From the NCBI RefSeq assembly GCF_016907815.1, contig NZ_JAFBCQ010000001.1:682001-746000 (forward strand): DNA of 64,000 nt, read 5' to 3'. Below are positions 1 through 9,591 of the stretch, piece by piece. Source of the DNA: Microbacterium aurum. Its GTDB lineage: Bacteria > Actinomycetota > Actinomycetes > Actinomycetales > Microbacteriaceae. The position numbers were made by a program, and so were the translations under genes. Numbering within the stretch: the stretch's first letter is position 1; each line of letters opens with the position of its first letter. The notes below the pieces were generated by a model. That model ran no database searches. It was not told where the DNA came from and saw only the letters and a list, made by a program, of their open reading frames with translations.

Positions 1-10
1 CAGACGAAAG

Positions 11-36
11 GCCGCCCTCCCGAAGGAGAGCGGCCC
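11..36. terminator. Stem-loop, probable intrinsic terminator
   Basis: GGCCGCCCTCC and GGAGAGCGGCC pair around a CGAA loop with one mismatch. It lies in a gene-poor window edge downstream of the minus-strand MFS gene. No clear T-tract was noted, so direction is uncertain. Confidence 0.5.
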
Positions 37-53
37 CGATCGGATGCCGCAGC

Positions 54-287
54 TCACGCGTCGCGCGAGGCTGCGCCCCGGCTGAACCCCGCGTCGAAGC
101 CGCGCTCGAACGCGCGATCCGCGTGACGGTGCGGCGCGTGACCGTGCCCACGGTGGCCGTGCTCGCAGTGACCGTGGCTGGCGCTCTCGCCGGGTCGAGG
201 AGCCCAACGAGCGCGGCATCCGCCTGCCCTGGCAGCGCCGCCGCTGATTCGGGGGCGGGGCGCGGGCGGGGCGTCGCGGACCCCGCG
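54..287 (-). other. His-rich reading frame following the MFS stop, no start codon
   Basis: Directly after the stop of the MFS gene the same frame stays open for about 77 codons. It ends in a His-rich stretch (SHGHCEHGHRGHGHAPHRH) and a coding-looking tail (FERGFDAGFSRGAASRDA) before TGA. There is no ATG, GTG or TTG in this frame, so it is either the tail of a decayed gene or chance. Such His-rich tails occur in PadR-like and metal-handling proteins, but assignment is a guess. Confidence 0.3.
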
Positions 288-1802
288 TCAGCTGCGGACG
301 TGCGGCGGCAGCTTCACGAACAGCAGCAGGATGAGTCCGGCCAGCAGCACGACCCCGATCCCGAGCACGCCGTACACGATGCCCCCGAACCACGCGAGCG
401 ACAGCGACCACGCCAGCGGCGACAGGAACGACGCGACGCGGCCGGTCGTGGCGTAGAGGCCGAAGATCTCGCCCTGCATGCTCGGCGGCGTCATGCGCGT
501 GAGCATGCTCCGGCTGGCGGCCTGCGCCGGGCCCACGAACGCGCAGAGCAGCAGGCCGCAGATCCAGAACACGATGCTCCCGAGCTCCCGCAGCGCGAAC
601 ACGACGAACGCCATCGCGACCAGGCCCGACAGCGCGATGACGATCAGCTTCCGGGCGCCGATCACGTCGTCGAGCCGCCCGGCCAAGATGGTGGAGATGC
701 CCGCGACGAGGTTGGCGGCCAGGCCGAAGGCGATGACCTCCAGGAACGAGAAACCGAACCCCTGCGCCGCGAGCACCGCCCCGAAGGCGAACACGCCCGC
801 GAGGCCGTCACGGTAGACGGCCGCGGCCAGCAGGAAGAAGAAGGTCGGCCGGTTCTCGCGGAACAGTGCCGCCAGGTTCTTGCCCAGCACGACGTACGAC
901 CCCAGCAGGCCGACCTTCGTCGGGCCGCCGTACGAGGGCGATTCCGGCACGTTCCGCAGCAGCGGAATCGAGAACACGAGCGTCCACACCGCGCACACCA
1001 CGGCCACGAGCTTGTACGCGAGCGGATCGTCCTGGCCCAGCCCGAACAGGATGGGGATGCAGAGGATCAGCGCGACGACGCCGCCGATGTATCCCAGGCC
1101 CCACCCGAGACCCGACACCCGGCCGACGGTCTTCGGCGTCGACACCTCCGACAGCATGGCGTAGTAGCTGACGTTCCCGATCTCCGAGATGACGGCGCCG
1201 ACCGCGACGGCGAAGGCGCCGAACCAGAAGTAGCGCGGGTCGGCCTCGACGAAGAACAGCGCGAACTGCACCAGCGCGATCGCCACCGTCGCGCCGAGAA
1301 CCCACTTCTTCTTGCTCCCGCGCGCGTCGGCCTGCTGGCCGAGAACCGGAGCCAGCACCAGAATCAGGATGCCGGCGGCGAAGTTCGCCCAGCCCCACCA
1401 CTCCGACAGGTCCGTCAAGCCCTGGCAGTACGCCGTCGCGACGTTCTCCGACGCGTTGCAGTTGAGGTAGGAGCCATCGGGGAGAAGGCCGGAGTCGCGC
1501 ACAGCCGGGTCGAGGAACTGACGCGAGGTGAGATACAGCGCGATCCAGACGAACGTCAGGATGACCGTGTTGAACGGCTGCATCGCCCAGTCCCACATCG
1601 CCCACGAGATCACCTGGCGGCGGGGGATGTCGCGGTCGGCGACGGCATCCTGGAACATCTCGCCGATCGCGCCGAGCGCGCGGGCGTCAGCCGGCAGGGG
1701 AGGGACGGCGCCGGACGCGTCGAGCGCGTCCGGGGCGCCGGGGGTGCCGGACGACCCGGGGGCGTCCGGGGCGTTCGGCTCGGGCTGATCGGGCAGCGGC
1801 AT
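288..1802 (-). CDS. MFS transporter, UMF1 / Atg22-like family
   Basis: Predicted 504-residue integral membrane transporter with about twelve hydrophobic segments after an Ala/Pro-rich cytosolic N-terminus of roughly 65 residues. The first membrane region carries WAMWDWAMQPFNTVI, typical of the UMF1 (vacuole effluxer Atg22-like) branch of the major facilitator superfamily. The loop SKKKWVLG after the third segment fits the MFS cytosolic loop. The frame is open further upstream, but the ATG at 1802 is chosen because a TAGCGT hexamer ends 7 nt before it and longer starts would run into the divergent helicase gene. Substrate unknown; amino-acid or small-molecule efflux is possible from family knowledge only. 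Confidence 0.85.
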   Translation of the reverse strand: MPLPDQPEPNAPDAPGSSGTPGAPDALDASGAVPPLPADARALGAIGEMFQDAVADRDIPRRQVISWAMWDWAMQPFNTVILTFVWIALYLTSRQFLDPAVRDSGLLPDGSYLNCNASENVATAYCQGLTDLSEWWGWANFAAGILILVLAPVLGQQADARGSKKKWVLGATVAIALVQFALFFVEADPRYFWFGAFAVAVGAVISEIGNVSYYAMLSEVSTPKTVGRVSGLGWGLGYIGGVVALILCIPILFGLGQDDPLAYKLVAVVCAVWTLVFSIPLLRNVPESPSYGGPTKVGLLGSYVVLGKNLAALFRENRPTFFFLLAAAVYRDGLAGVFAFGAVLAAQGFGFSFLEVIAFGLAANLVAGISTILAGRLDDVIGARKLIVIALSGLVAMAFVVFALRELGSIVFWICGLLLCAFVGPAQAASRSMLTRMTPPSMQGEIFGLYATTGRVASFLSPLAWSLSLAWFGGIVYGVLGIGVVLLAGLILLLFVKLPPHVRS

Positions 1803-1879
1803 GCTCGTCACGCTAGGGCTCCCGGGTGAACGGGCGGTGGCGCCACACCGCAGAGGGCTCGCGCGACTACCGTGGGGGA

Positions 1880-3691
1880 ATGACGTCTGCACGTGAACCC
1901 GAAACCACCGGCCCGGACGAGACGGCGTCCGCCGCAGGCGCCCCGGCATCCGTCCCCTCCTTCGCCGACCTGGGACTCGACGCCGCGGTGCTGAAAGCGC
2001 TGAAGGACGTCGGCTACGAGACACCGTCCGCCATCCAGGCCGCGACCATACCGCCCCTGCTGCGCGCCCGTGACGTGCTCGGCACCGCGCAGACCGGCAC
2101 CGGCAAGACCGCGGCGTTCGCGCTGCCGATCCTGTCGCAGCTCGACCTGTCGCAGAAGACCCCGCAGGCGCTCGTGCTGGCGCCCACGCGCGAGCTCGCC
2201 CTCCAGGTGTGCGAGGCGTTCGAGTCGTACGCAGCGCACCTGCGCGGTGTGCACGTGCTGCCGGTCTACGGCGGTCAGGGCTACGGCCAGCAGCTGTCGG
2301 CGCTGCGCCGCGGCGTGCACATCGTCGTCGGCACCCCCGGCCGCATCATGGACCACCTCGACAAGGGCACGCTCGACCTGTCGGAGCTGCGCTTCCTCGT
2401 GCTCGACGAGGCCGACGAGATGCTCAAGATGGGCTTCGCCGAGGACGTCGAGACGATCCTCGCCGACACCCCCGCCGGCAAGCAGGTCGCGCTCTTCTCG
2501 GCGACGATGCCGGCGCAGATCCGGCGCCTCGCGGGCACGTATCTGAAGGATGCCGAGGAGATCAACGTCAAGGCGAAGACTTCGACCGCGACCAACATCA
2601 CGCAGCGCTACCTCGTGGTGTCGTATCCGCAGAAGGTCGATGCGCTCACCCGCATCCTCGAGGTCGAGCCGTTCGAGGGCATGATCGTGTTCACCCGCAC
2701 GAAGAACGAGACCGAGACGCTCGCCGAGAAGCTCCGCGCCCGCGGCTACACCGCCGCCGCGATCAGCGGCGACGTCGCGCAGGCGCAGCGCGAGCGGACC
2801 GTCAACCAGCTCAAGGCCGGCAAGCTCGACATCCTCGTCGCCACCGACGTCGCCGCGCGCGGACTGGATGTCGAGCGGATCAGCCACGTCGTCAACTTCG
2901 ACCTTCCGATCGACACCGAGTCCTACGTCCACCGCATCGGCCGTACGGGTCGCGCCGGCCGCACCGGCGACGCGATCAGCTTCGTGACGCCGCGCGAGCG
3001 TCGCATGCTGGCATCCATCGAGAAGGCGACGCGACAGCCGCTGACGGAGATGACCCTGCCGAGCGTCGACGACGTCAACGCCACCCGGCTCACCCGCTTC
3101 GACGACGCGATCACCGCCGCGCTTGCCGAGACCGAGCGGATCGACCGCTTCCGGGACATCATCACCCACTACGTCACGCATCACGACGTGCCCGAGGCTG
3201 ATGTCGCCGCCGCGCTCGCCGTCGTCGCGCAGGGGGAGACGCCGCTGCTGCTGGATGCCGCCGACGACGAGCCCGTGCGCCGCGACCGCGACCGATTCGA
3301 TCGGGACCGGGGCCGTGACCGCGACCAGGGTGAGCGGGGCGAGCGGGGCGACCGGCCGCGCCGCGAGCGCCGCGACGGGGCGACGGCGACCTACCGCATC
3401 GAGGTCGGCCGTCGGCACAAGGTCGAGCCGCGCCAGATCGTCGGCGCGCTCGCCAACGAGGGCGGCTTCCGCCGCGAGGACTTCGGCGCGATCCAGATCC
3501 GCCCGGACTTCTCGCTCGTGGAGCTTCCCGCCGACCTGCCGCGCGGAACGCTCGACCGCCTGGCGAACACGCGCATCTCGGGCCGTCTGATCGAGATCAA
3601 GCCCGATCGCTTCCAGCGCTCCGCCAAGCGCCCCGAGCGCGGTGACCGGGGCGACCGGGGCGACCGCCCGCGCCGCCGCTACGACGACTGA
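1880..3691 (+). CDS. DEAD-box RNA helicase with DbpA-type C-terminal domain
   Basis: Predicted 603-residue ATP-dependent RNA helicase of the CsdA/DeaD type, for ribosome assembly or cold-shock RNA remodelling. Visible motifs in order: Q motif, AQTGTGKT (about residue 70), PTRELALQ, GTPGRIMD, DEAD (about 176), SAT, VATDVAARGLD, and HRIGRTGRAGR (about 352). A charged Arg/Asp-rich linker is followed by a DbpA RNA-binding domain (GRRHKVEPRQIVGAL), then an RGDRGDR-type basic tail. The ATG at 1880 is preceded by GTGGGGG and by a TACCGT hexamer ending 6 nt upstream, so it may be leaderless. Divergent from the MFS gene. Confidence 0.95.
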   Translation: MTSAREPETTGPDETASAAGAPASVPSFADLGLDAAVLKALKDVGYETPSAIQAATIPPLLRARDVLGTAQTGTGKTAAFALPILSQLDLSQKTPQALVLAPTRELALQVCEAFESYAAHLRGVHVLPVYGGQGYGQQLSALRRGVHIVVGTPGRIMDHLDKGTLDLSELRFLVLDEADEMLKMGFAEDVETILADTPAGKQVALFSATMPAQIRRLAGTYLKDAEEINVKAKTSTATNITQRYLVVSYPQKVDALTRILEVEPFEGMIVFTRTKNETETLAEKLRARGYTAAAISGDVAQAQRERTVNQLKAGKLDILVATDVAARGLDVERISHVVNFDLPIDTESYVHRIGRTGRAGRTGDAISFVTPRERRMLASIEKATRQPLTEMTLPSVDDVNATRLTRFDDAITAALAETERIDRFRDIITHYVTHHDVPEADVAAALAVVAQGETPLLLDAADDEPVRRDRDRFDRDRGRDRDQGERGERGDRPRRERRDGATATYRIEVGRRHKVEPRQIVGALANEGGFRREDFGAIQIRPDFSLVELPADLPRGTLDRLANTRISGRLIEIKPDRFQRSAKRPERGDRGDRGDRPRRRYDD

Positions 3692-3909
3692 CGTCTCGGC
3701 GACGCGACGCGACGCGCCGCGCCGCGCGACAGACCCGGCACGCCACGTCGGTGCCCTGCTCCCGGCATCCGCGGTTCACAACTGCAAGGCCTTGAGCGCG
3801 ACACTCCGCAGCGACGCCGCGAACCCCGGCGTGTCGCACACGAAGCCTTGCCGTTGCGTTTTGGTTCTGCGTCCTGCCGCCGGCGTGCGGGTGACCGCGT
3901 CGGCGCACC

Positions 3910-3959
3910 ACCCGCCGCGTGGCGGACGCATGCCACGAGGTTTCCGCCACGCGGCGGGT
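3910..3959. repeat. Perfect 17-bp inverted repeat, 16-nt loop
   Basis: ACCCGCCGCGTGGCGGA (3910-3926) is the exact reverse complement of the sequence at 3943-3959. It lies in the 320-bp gap between the helicase and a PucR-type remnant. It could be a terminator for the helicase (no T-tract) or the end of a lost element. The rest of 3692-4010 shows no supported gene. Confidence 0.6.
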
Positions 3960-4013
3960 ACGCACCGGCGGTGAGCGGGAGAACATAGTCGCAACCGATC
4001 TGAACGAAGGAGT

Positions 4014-4316
4014 TCCGAACTCGGCGCGCTGATCCTCCTGGTGCGCGCATACGACCCCGCCCAGCCCGCGCATCCCGACGTCGACGCGCTCTGCGAGCTC
4101 GACGATGCGACGCTCCGCGTCCTGGATGAGCTGGTCGCTGCGGAGAGCGTCCGTGCTGCGGCGACGGCGCTCTCACTGCACCACTCCACGCTGCAGGCGC
4201 GCCACGAGGCACTGAGCCGGATGCTGGGATACGACCCCCGGTCTGCGATCGGACGCACGCGGTACGAGACCGCGCGGCTGCTCAGCCGTCTGCGCGCGCC
4301 CTCCCGCGCAATCTGA
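4014..4316 (+). pseudogene. C-terminal remnant of a PucR-type transcriptional regulator
   Basis: The frame encodes SELGALILLVRAYDP, then a helix-turn-helix region containing VRAAATALSLHHSTLQAR and MLGYDPRS, as in the C-terminal HTH_30 domain of PucR/CdaR regulators. These are normally about 400 residues; here fewer than 100 remain. The frame is closed by TGA at 3972. The only usual start inside is GTG at 4041 (91 residues), without a well placed ribosome site; AAGGAG at 4006-4011 has no matching start. Best read as a 5'-truncated gene. Confidence 0.6.
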
Positions 4317-4383
4317 GCGCGCGTCAGGGCTCGGCTCAGCGTCAGAAATCCGCGAGGGTCTACTATTTCTACTAGTTTGCGCG

Positions 4384-4389
4384 TACATT
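4384..4389 (+). promoter_or_regulatory. -10 element of vapBC, leaderless
   Basis: TACATT ends 7 nt before the ATG at 4397, inside an AT-rich island (4360-4390) that stands out from its surroundings and may also be the autoregulatory operator. No good -35 box was seen. Confidence 0.5.
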
Positions 4390-4396
4390 AAGTGGT

Positions 4397-4654
4397 ATGG
4401 AGCGCGTGACCAGGACCGAGTTGAACCAGCAGACCGCTCGCGTGCTCGCGCGCGTTGCGGCCGGTGAGCGCATCGTCATCACCGACCGCGGCAGGGCAAT
4501 CGCGCAGATCGCGCCCGTGCGCGAGTCGCGGTGGGAGCAGCTCGTGGATGCCGGCCGGGTCCAGCCCGCCACAGCCGCCGGCGCTCTGACAGTCCCACCG
4601 GTTCGCAGCGCCTCCACCGCGGCGGAGATCCTCGACGACATCCGAGGCGAGTGA
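4397..4654 (+). CDS. vapB: Phd/YefM-family antitoxin, VapB-like
   Basis: 85 residues. The N-terminal half fits the Phd/YefM DNA-binding fold (RTELNQQTARVLARVAAGE, ITDRGRAIAQI). The C-terminal half is a disordered toxin-binding tail ending in AAEILDDIRGE. It lies 1 nt upstream of a PIN-domain toxin, the usual type II antitoxin-toxin order, and probably represses its own promoter. Confidence 0.85.
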   Translation: MERVTRTELNQQTARVLARVAAGERIVITDRGRAIAQIAPVRESRWEQLVDAGRVQPATAAGALTVPPVRSASTAAEILDDIRGE

Positions 4655-4655
4655 C

Positions 4656-5039
4656 GTGATCTACCTCGACACGTCAGCGGCCGTGAAGGCGCTGGTCGAC
4701 GAGCCGGGCTCCGACCTCGTCCGTGCCGTCTTCGCGGCGGGAGATCCCCTCGTCTCGTCCCGCCTCCTCCGTGTCGAGCTGCACGCGGCCGTGAGTCGCC
4801 GATGGCTGGAGGCGTCGGGTGTCGACGAGCTGCTGGCGCGTGTGTCGCTGGTCGGCATCGATGACGATCTCCTCGACCGCGCTGTGGAGCTCGGCTCCGG
4901 ACTGCGCGCGCTCGACTCCCTTCACCTCGCGACCGCGGTGGACCTGGCCGCGGACATCGAGGGCATGCTCGGCTGCGATCGCGAGCTGATCACCGCCGCG
5001 CGCCGTGAAGGGATCCCTCCGCACCCCGCCTGCGGCTGA
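4656..5039 (+). CDS. vapC: PIN-domain ribonuclease toxin, VapC-like
   Basis: 127 residues. The PIN-domain acidic residues are visible: MIYLDTSA at the N-terminus, RVELHAA in the middle, LRALDSLHLATAV, and GCDREL near the C-terminus. Family members cleave RNA, often tRNA, with Mg2+. The GTG start at 4656 follows the antitoxin stop by one base, so translation is coupled. Confidence 0.88.
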   Translation: MIYLDTSAAVKALVDEPGSDLVRAVFAAGDPLVSSRLLRVELHAAVSRRWLEASGVDELLARVSLVGIDDDLLDRAVELGSGLRALDSLHLATAVDLAADIEGMLGCDRELITAARREGIPPHPACG

Positions 5040-5045
5040 GGCGGC

Positions 5046-5335
5046 GGAGGCGGTGCGCCACGCGGCGACGGATCCCGGACGACCCGCGTCGGCGCCGTAC
5101 GGCGCCGGAGCGCGCGTCGCACCGACTTGGCGAGCACCTGCAGGCCGATCACGGCGGGACCGAGGAACAGGATGCCGGGGGTCACGACCGTGCTGAGGCC
5201 GCCCCCGGAGATCCGCACGAACAGGCGCAGCTCCGCCCCGGACGGCATCTCGTCCTTCGTCAGCAGATGGCTGATGATAGATGCGCTCCCGGAGATAGGC
5301 GCCCCACGCCTCGGGACCGCTTGCCTGCACCACCC
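5046..5335 (-). pseudogene. Possible decayed membrane-protein gene
   Basis: Two minus-strand frames look coding in succession. One ends near EAWGAYLRERIYH; the next continues with SHLLTKDEMPSG and a hydrophobic segment (LSTVVTPGILFLGPAVIGLQ) followed by a basic stretch. This suggests a frameshift near 5275 in a small membrane-protein gene. No family recognised; this could also be chance. The remaining bases of the 5040-5400 gap hold nothing else I can support. Confidence 0.3.
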
Positions 5336-5401
5336 GCTCACGATCGCGTCTGCTCTTGGCGTGAGCCTATTGCGCCGGACGCGGCGCCAGCCTTCTGCAA
5401 A

Positions 5402-5422
5402 CTTGATATGAGTCGTATCAAG
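5402..5422. promoter_or_regulatory. HAIR-type HspR operator 1 of dnaK
   Basis: CTTGATA-N7-TATCAAG, a perfect 7-7-7 palindrome close to the HAIR consensus CTTGAGT-N7-ACTCAAG. It lies just upstream of the dnaK -35 box. Confidence 0.8.
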
Positions 5423-5427
5423 TTCAT

Positions 5428-5456
5428 TTGACATGGGGAATGGATGCCGGTAACGT
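5428..5456 (+). promoter_or_regulatory. dnaK promoter, sigma-70 type
   Basis: TTGACA at 5428-5433, a 17-bp spacer, then TAACGT at 5451-5456. It lies between the two HspR operators, so bound HspR would cover or flank the polymerase site. Confidence 0.75.
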
Positions 5457-5470
5457 GGCAGCCATCACAA

Positions 5471-7401
<1,931 letters not shown>

Positions 7402-7413
7402 GAGAATCGGAAC

Positions 7414-7983
7414 ATGACGAAGGACTTCGAGAACGAGGTCCCCGGTGACGAGGGGTCGGATGCCACGGCATCCGGCCCCGACTCGCAGGAGGACTCCCTG
7501 ACGGTCGACGACATCCTGGGCGCCGAGCAGACCGACGACGCTGCCATCGCCGAGGCATCCGATGAGGACAAGGATCTGCTGCTGGACCTCAAGCGCGTGC
7601 AGGCCGAGTACGCCAACTATCGTCGGCGCACCGAGGAACAGCGTCAGGTCGAGATCGACCGCGCCAAGGGCTCGGTCGCCAAGGGGCTGCTGCCCGTGCT
7701 CGACGACCTCGACCGTGCCGAGAAGCACGGCGACCTCGCCGAGGGCTCGCCGCTGCAGGCCATCGCCGAGAAGCTGCGCGGCGTCGTCGCGCGCCTGGGC
7801 GTGGAGCGCTACGGCGAGGCGGGCGAGGCGTTCGACCCGCAGCAGCACGAGGCGATCTTCCACGCGCCGAACCCGGGTGATGTGGCCGACGGGACGATCC
7901 TCGACGTCGTCGAGGTCGGCTACCGGCTGGGCGACATCGAGCTGCGCCCCGCGAAGGTCGTCGTCGCCGGCGGAGCGGACTGA
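7414..7983 (+). CDS. grpE: Nucleotide exchange factor GrpE
   Basis: 189 residues. An acidic disordered N-terminus of about 50 residues is followed by a long coiled coil (LKRVQAEYANYRRRTEEQR) and the C-terminal beta domain with PQQHEAIFH and VGYRLGDIELRPAKVVV. It releases ADP from DnaK. It starts 12 nt after dnaK and ends 8 nt before dnaJ. Confidence 0.97.
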   Translation: MTKDFENEVPGDEGSDATASGPDSQEDSLTVDDILGAEQTDDAAIAEASDEDKDLLLDLKRVQAEYANYRRRTEEQRQVEIDRAKGSVAKGLLPVLDDLDRAEKHGDLAEGSPLQAIAEKLRGVVARLGVERYGEAGEAFDPQQHEAIFHAPNPGDVADGTILDVVEVGYRLGDIELRPAKVVVAGGAD

Positions 7984-7991
7984 GGAGACAG

Positions 7992-8984
7992 ATGGCCAGT
8001 CAGGATTGGTTCGACAAGGACTTCTACAAGGTCCTCGGCGTCTCCAAGGACGTCTCCGAAGCCGACCTGAAGAAGGCGTACCGAAAGCTCGCGCGCACCT
8101 ACCACCCGGACTCGACGCAGGGTGACGCCGCCAAAGAGGCCAAGTTCAAGGAGATCAGCGAGGCGTACTCGGTGCTCTCCGACAAGGATCAGCGCGAGGA
8201 GTACGACCAGATCCGGGCGATGGGGTCGGGCAGCGCCCGGTTCCAGGCGCCCGGCTCCGGCGGCGCCGGCGGGTTCGAGGATGTCTTCAGCCGGTTCGGT
8301 CAGTCGCGCGGCGGGTCGTACCAGCAGGCCGACTTCGACGACCTGTTCTCGATGTTCGGGCAGCAGGGCGGCGGGTTCGGCTCCGGCCGGTTCGGCCAGT
8401 CGACGGGAGGTTTCCGCGGCTACGGCGGTCCCCAGCGCGGCGCCGATGTGACGGCGCGGACGACGCTCGACTTCCAGACGGCGGTCCGCGGCGAGACCAT
8501 CACTCTCGCGGGCGAGGACGGCAAGCCGTTCAAGGTGAAGATCCCCGCCGGTGTCGCCGACGGGCAGAAGATCCGGCTGCGTGGCCGGGGACGCCCGTCG
8601 CCCGACGGCGGCGAGCCCGGCGACATCGTCGTGCAGGTGACCGTGCGGCCGCATCCCGTGTTCACGCGCGACGGCCTGAACCTGCGCGTCACCGTCCCGG
8701 TGACCTTCACCGAGGCCGCGCTCGGAGCGACGATCGAGGTGCCCACGCTCGGCGGCGACCCCGTCAAGCTGCGTGTCGCCCCGGGCACGCCGTCCGGCCG
8801 CGTGCTGCGTGTCAAGGGACGCGGGGTGCAGACGAGCAAGGGCACCGGCGACCTCCTCGCCGAGGTGCAGGTCGCCGTCCCGGCACACCTCGACGACAAG
8901 GCGCGCGAGGCGCTGGAGCGCTTCCACGAGTTGGAGCCGCGGGAGAACCCCCGCGCCGACCTCATGGCCAAGGCGCGGGAGTGA
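7992..8984 (+). CDS. dnaJ: DnaJ-type co-chaperone without zinc finger
   Basis: 330 residues. The J domain is at residues 10-75 with YHPDST (HPD motif), followed by a Gly/Phe-rich linker and the C-terminal beta-sandwich substrate domains (VKIPAGVADGQKIRLRGRG). No CxxCxGxG repeats occur anywhere, so this is a type II / CbpA-like J protein, a form often found in actinobacterial dnaK operons. GAGGAGA precedes the ATG. It stimulates DnaK ATP hydrolysis. Confidence 0.96.
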   Translation: MASQDWFDKDFYKVLGVSKDVSEADLKKAYRKLARTYHPDSTQGDAAKEAKFKEISEAYSVLSDKDQREEYDQIRAMGSGSARFQAPGSGGAGGFEDVFSRFGQSRGGSYQQADFDDLFSMFGQQGGGFGSGRFGQSTGGFRGYGGPQRGADVTARTTLDFQTAVRGETITLAGEDGKPFKVKIPAGVADGQKIRLRGRGRPSPDGGEPGDIVVQVTVRPHPVFTRDGLNLRVTVPVTFTEAALGATIEVPTLGGDPVKLRVAPGTPSGRVLRVKGRGVQTSKGTGDLLAEVQVAVPAHLDDKAREALERFHELEPRENPRADLMAKARE

Positions 8985-8991
8985 GGATGCC

Positions 8992-9079
8992 GCGTTTCGT
9001 CTCGCTGCGCTCGCTCAACGACCGTGGGGTCACCCTCGCCCGGTCGCCCCGCGCCGAGCGCAGCGGCGAGACGAAACGC
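8992..9079. repeat. Inverted repeat between dnaJ and hspR
   Basis: The left arm beginning GCGTTTCGTCTCGCTGCGCT (8992-9014) pairs with a right arm ending GCGAGACGAAACGC (9053-9079), apart from a small internal offset. I recall similar intergenic repeats in Microbacterium genomes. It could form a large RNA hairpin separating hspR from the chaperone genes. Confidence 0.65.
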
Positions 9080-9104
9080 CGCAACCCGCGAAGGAGGTGA
9101 GCAC

Positions 9105-9536
9105 ATGCCCGATCAGGACATCGACGAGGAAGCCCCGACCTTCGCGATCGCGGTGGCCGCGGAGCTGAGCGGGATGCACCCGCAGACGCTCCGGCAGTAT
9201 GACCGGCTCGGCCTCGTCGTGCCCGCCCGCACCCAGGGCGGTTCGCGGCGGTACTCGCTGCGGCACGTCAAGCAGCTCCGCGAGGTCGCGGCCCTGTCGG
9301 CGGAGGGCATGAGCCTGCCCGCGATCTCCCGGCTCATCGAGCTGGAGAACGAGGCGCGGGTGCTGCGTCGGCGCGTCGCCGAGCTCGAGCAGCAGCTGCG
9401 CGACGAGCTCGACCGCCGATCCCGCGTCTTCGCGGCGGGTGCGACCGGGTCGGTCGTCACCCTCCGGCAAGGCGCGCGCGCGCGCCGCGCGACCGAGGTC
9501 GTGCTGTGGCGGCCGCGCCCCGACCCCGCGGAGTGA
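9105..9536 (+). CDS. hspR: Heat-shock repressor HspR, MerR family
   Basis: 143 residues. A MerR-type DNA-binding domain lies at residues 10-80 (MHPQTLRQYDRLGLV, SRRYSLRHVKQLREV), followed by a coiled coil (RRRVAELEQQLRDELDRR) and a short basic tail. The ATG at 9105 is chosen for its AAGGAGG site. HspR binds HAIR operators with DnaK as corepressor; such operators occur upstream of dnaK and clpB here, so it should autoregulate its operon and control clpB. Confidence 0.95.
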   Translation: MPDQDIDEEAPTFAIAVAAELSGMHPQTLRQYDRLGLVVPARTQGGSRRYSLRHVKQLREVAALSAEGMSLPAISRLIELENEARVLRRRVAELEQQLRDELDRRSRVFAAGATGSVVTLRQGARARRATEVVLWRPRPDPAE

Positions 9537-9591
9537 CCGACTGACCGGTCGCCGGTGTCGGGTAGCGTCGGAGGCGACGAGGAGGTCACCC

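Noticed and set aside
1803..2024. Longer N-terminus for the MFS transporter
   Set aside because: It would overlap the divergent helicase gene; the extension is Arg-rich and a -10 element fits the shorter start.
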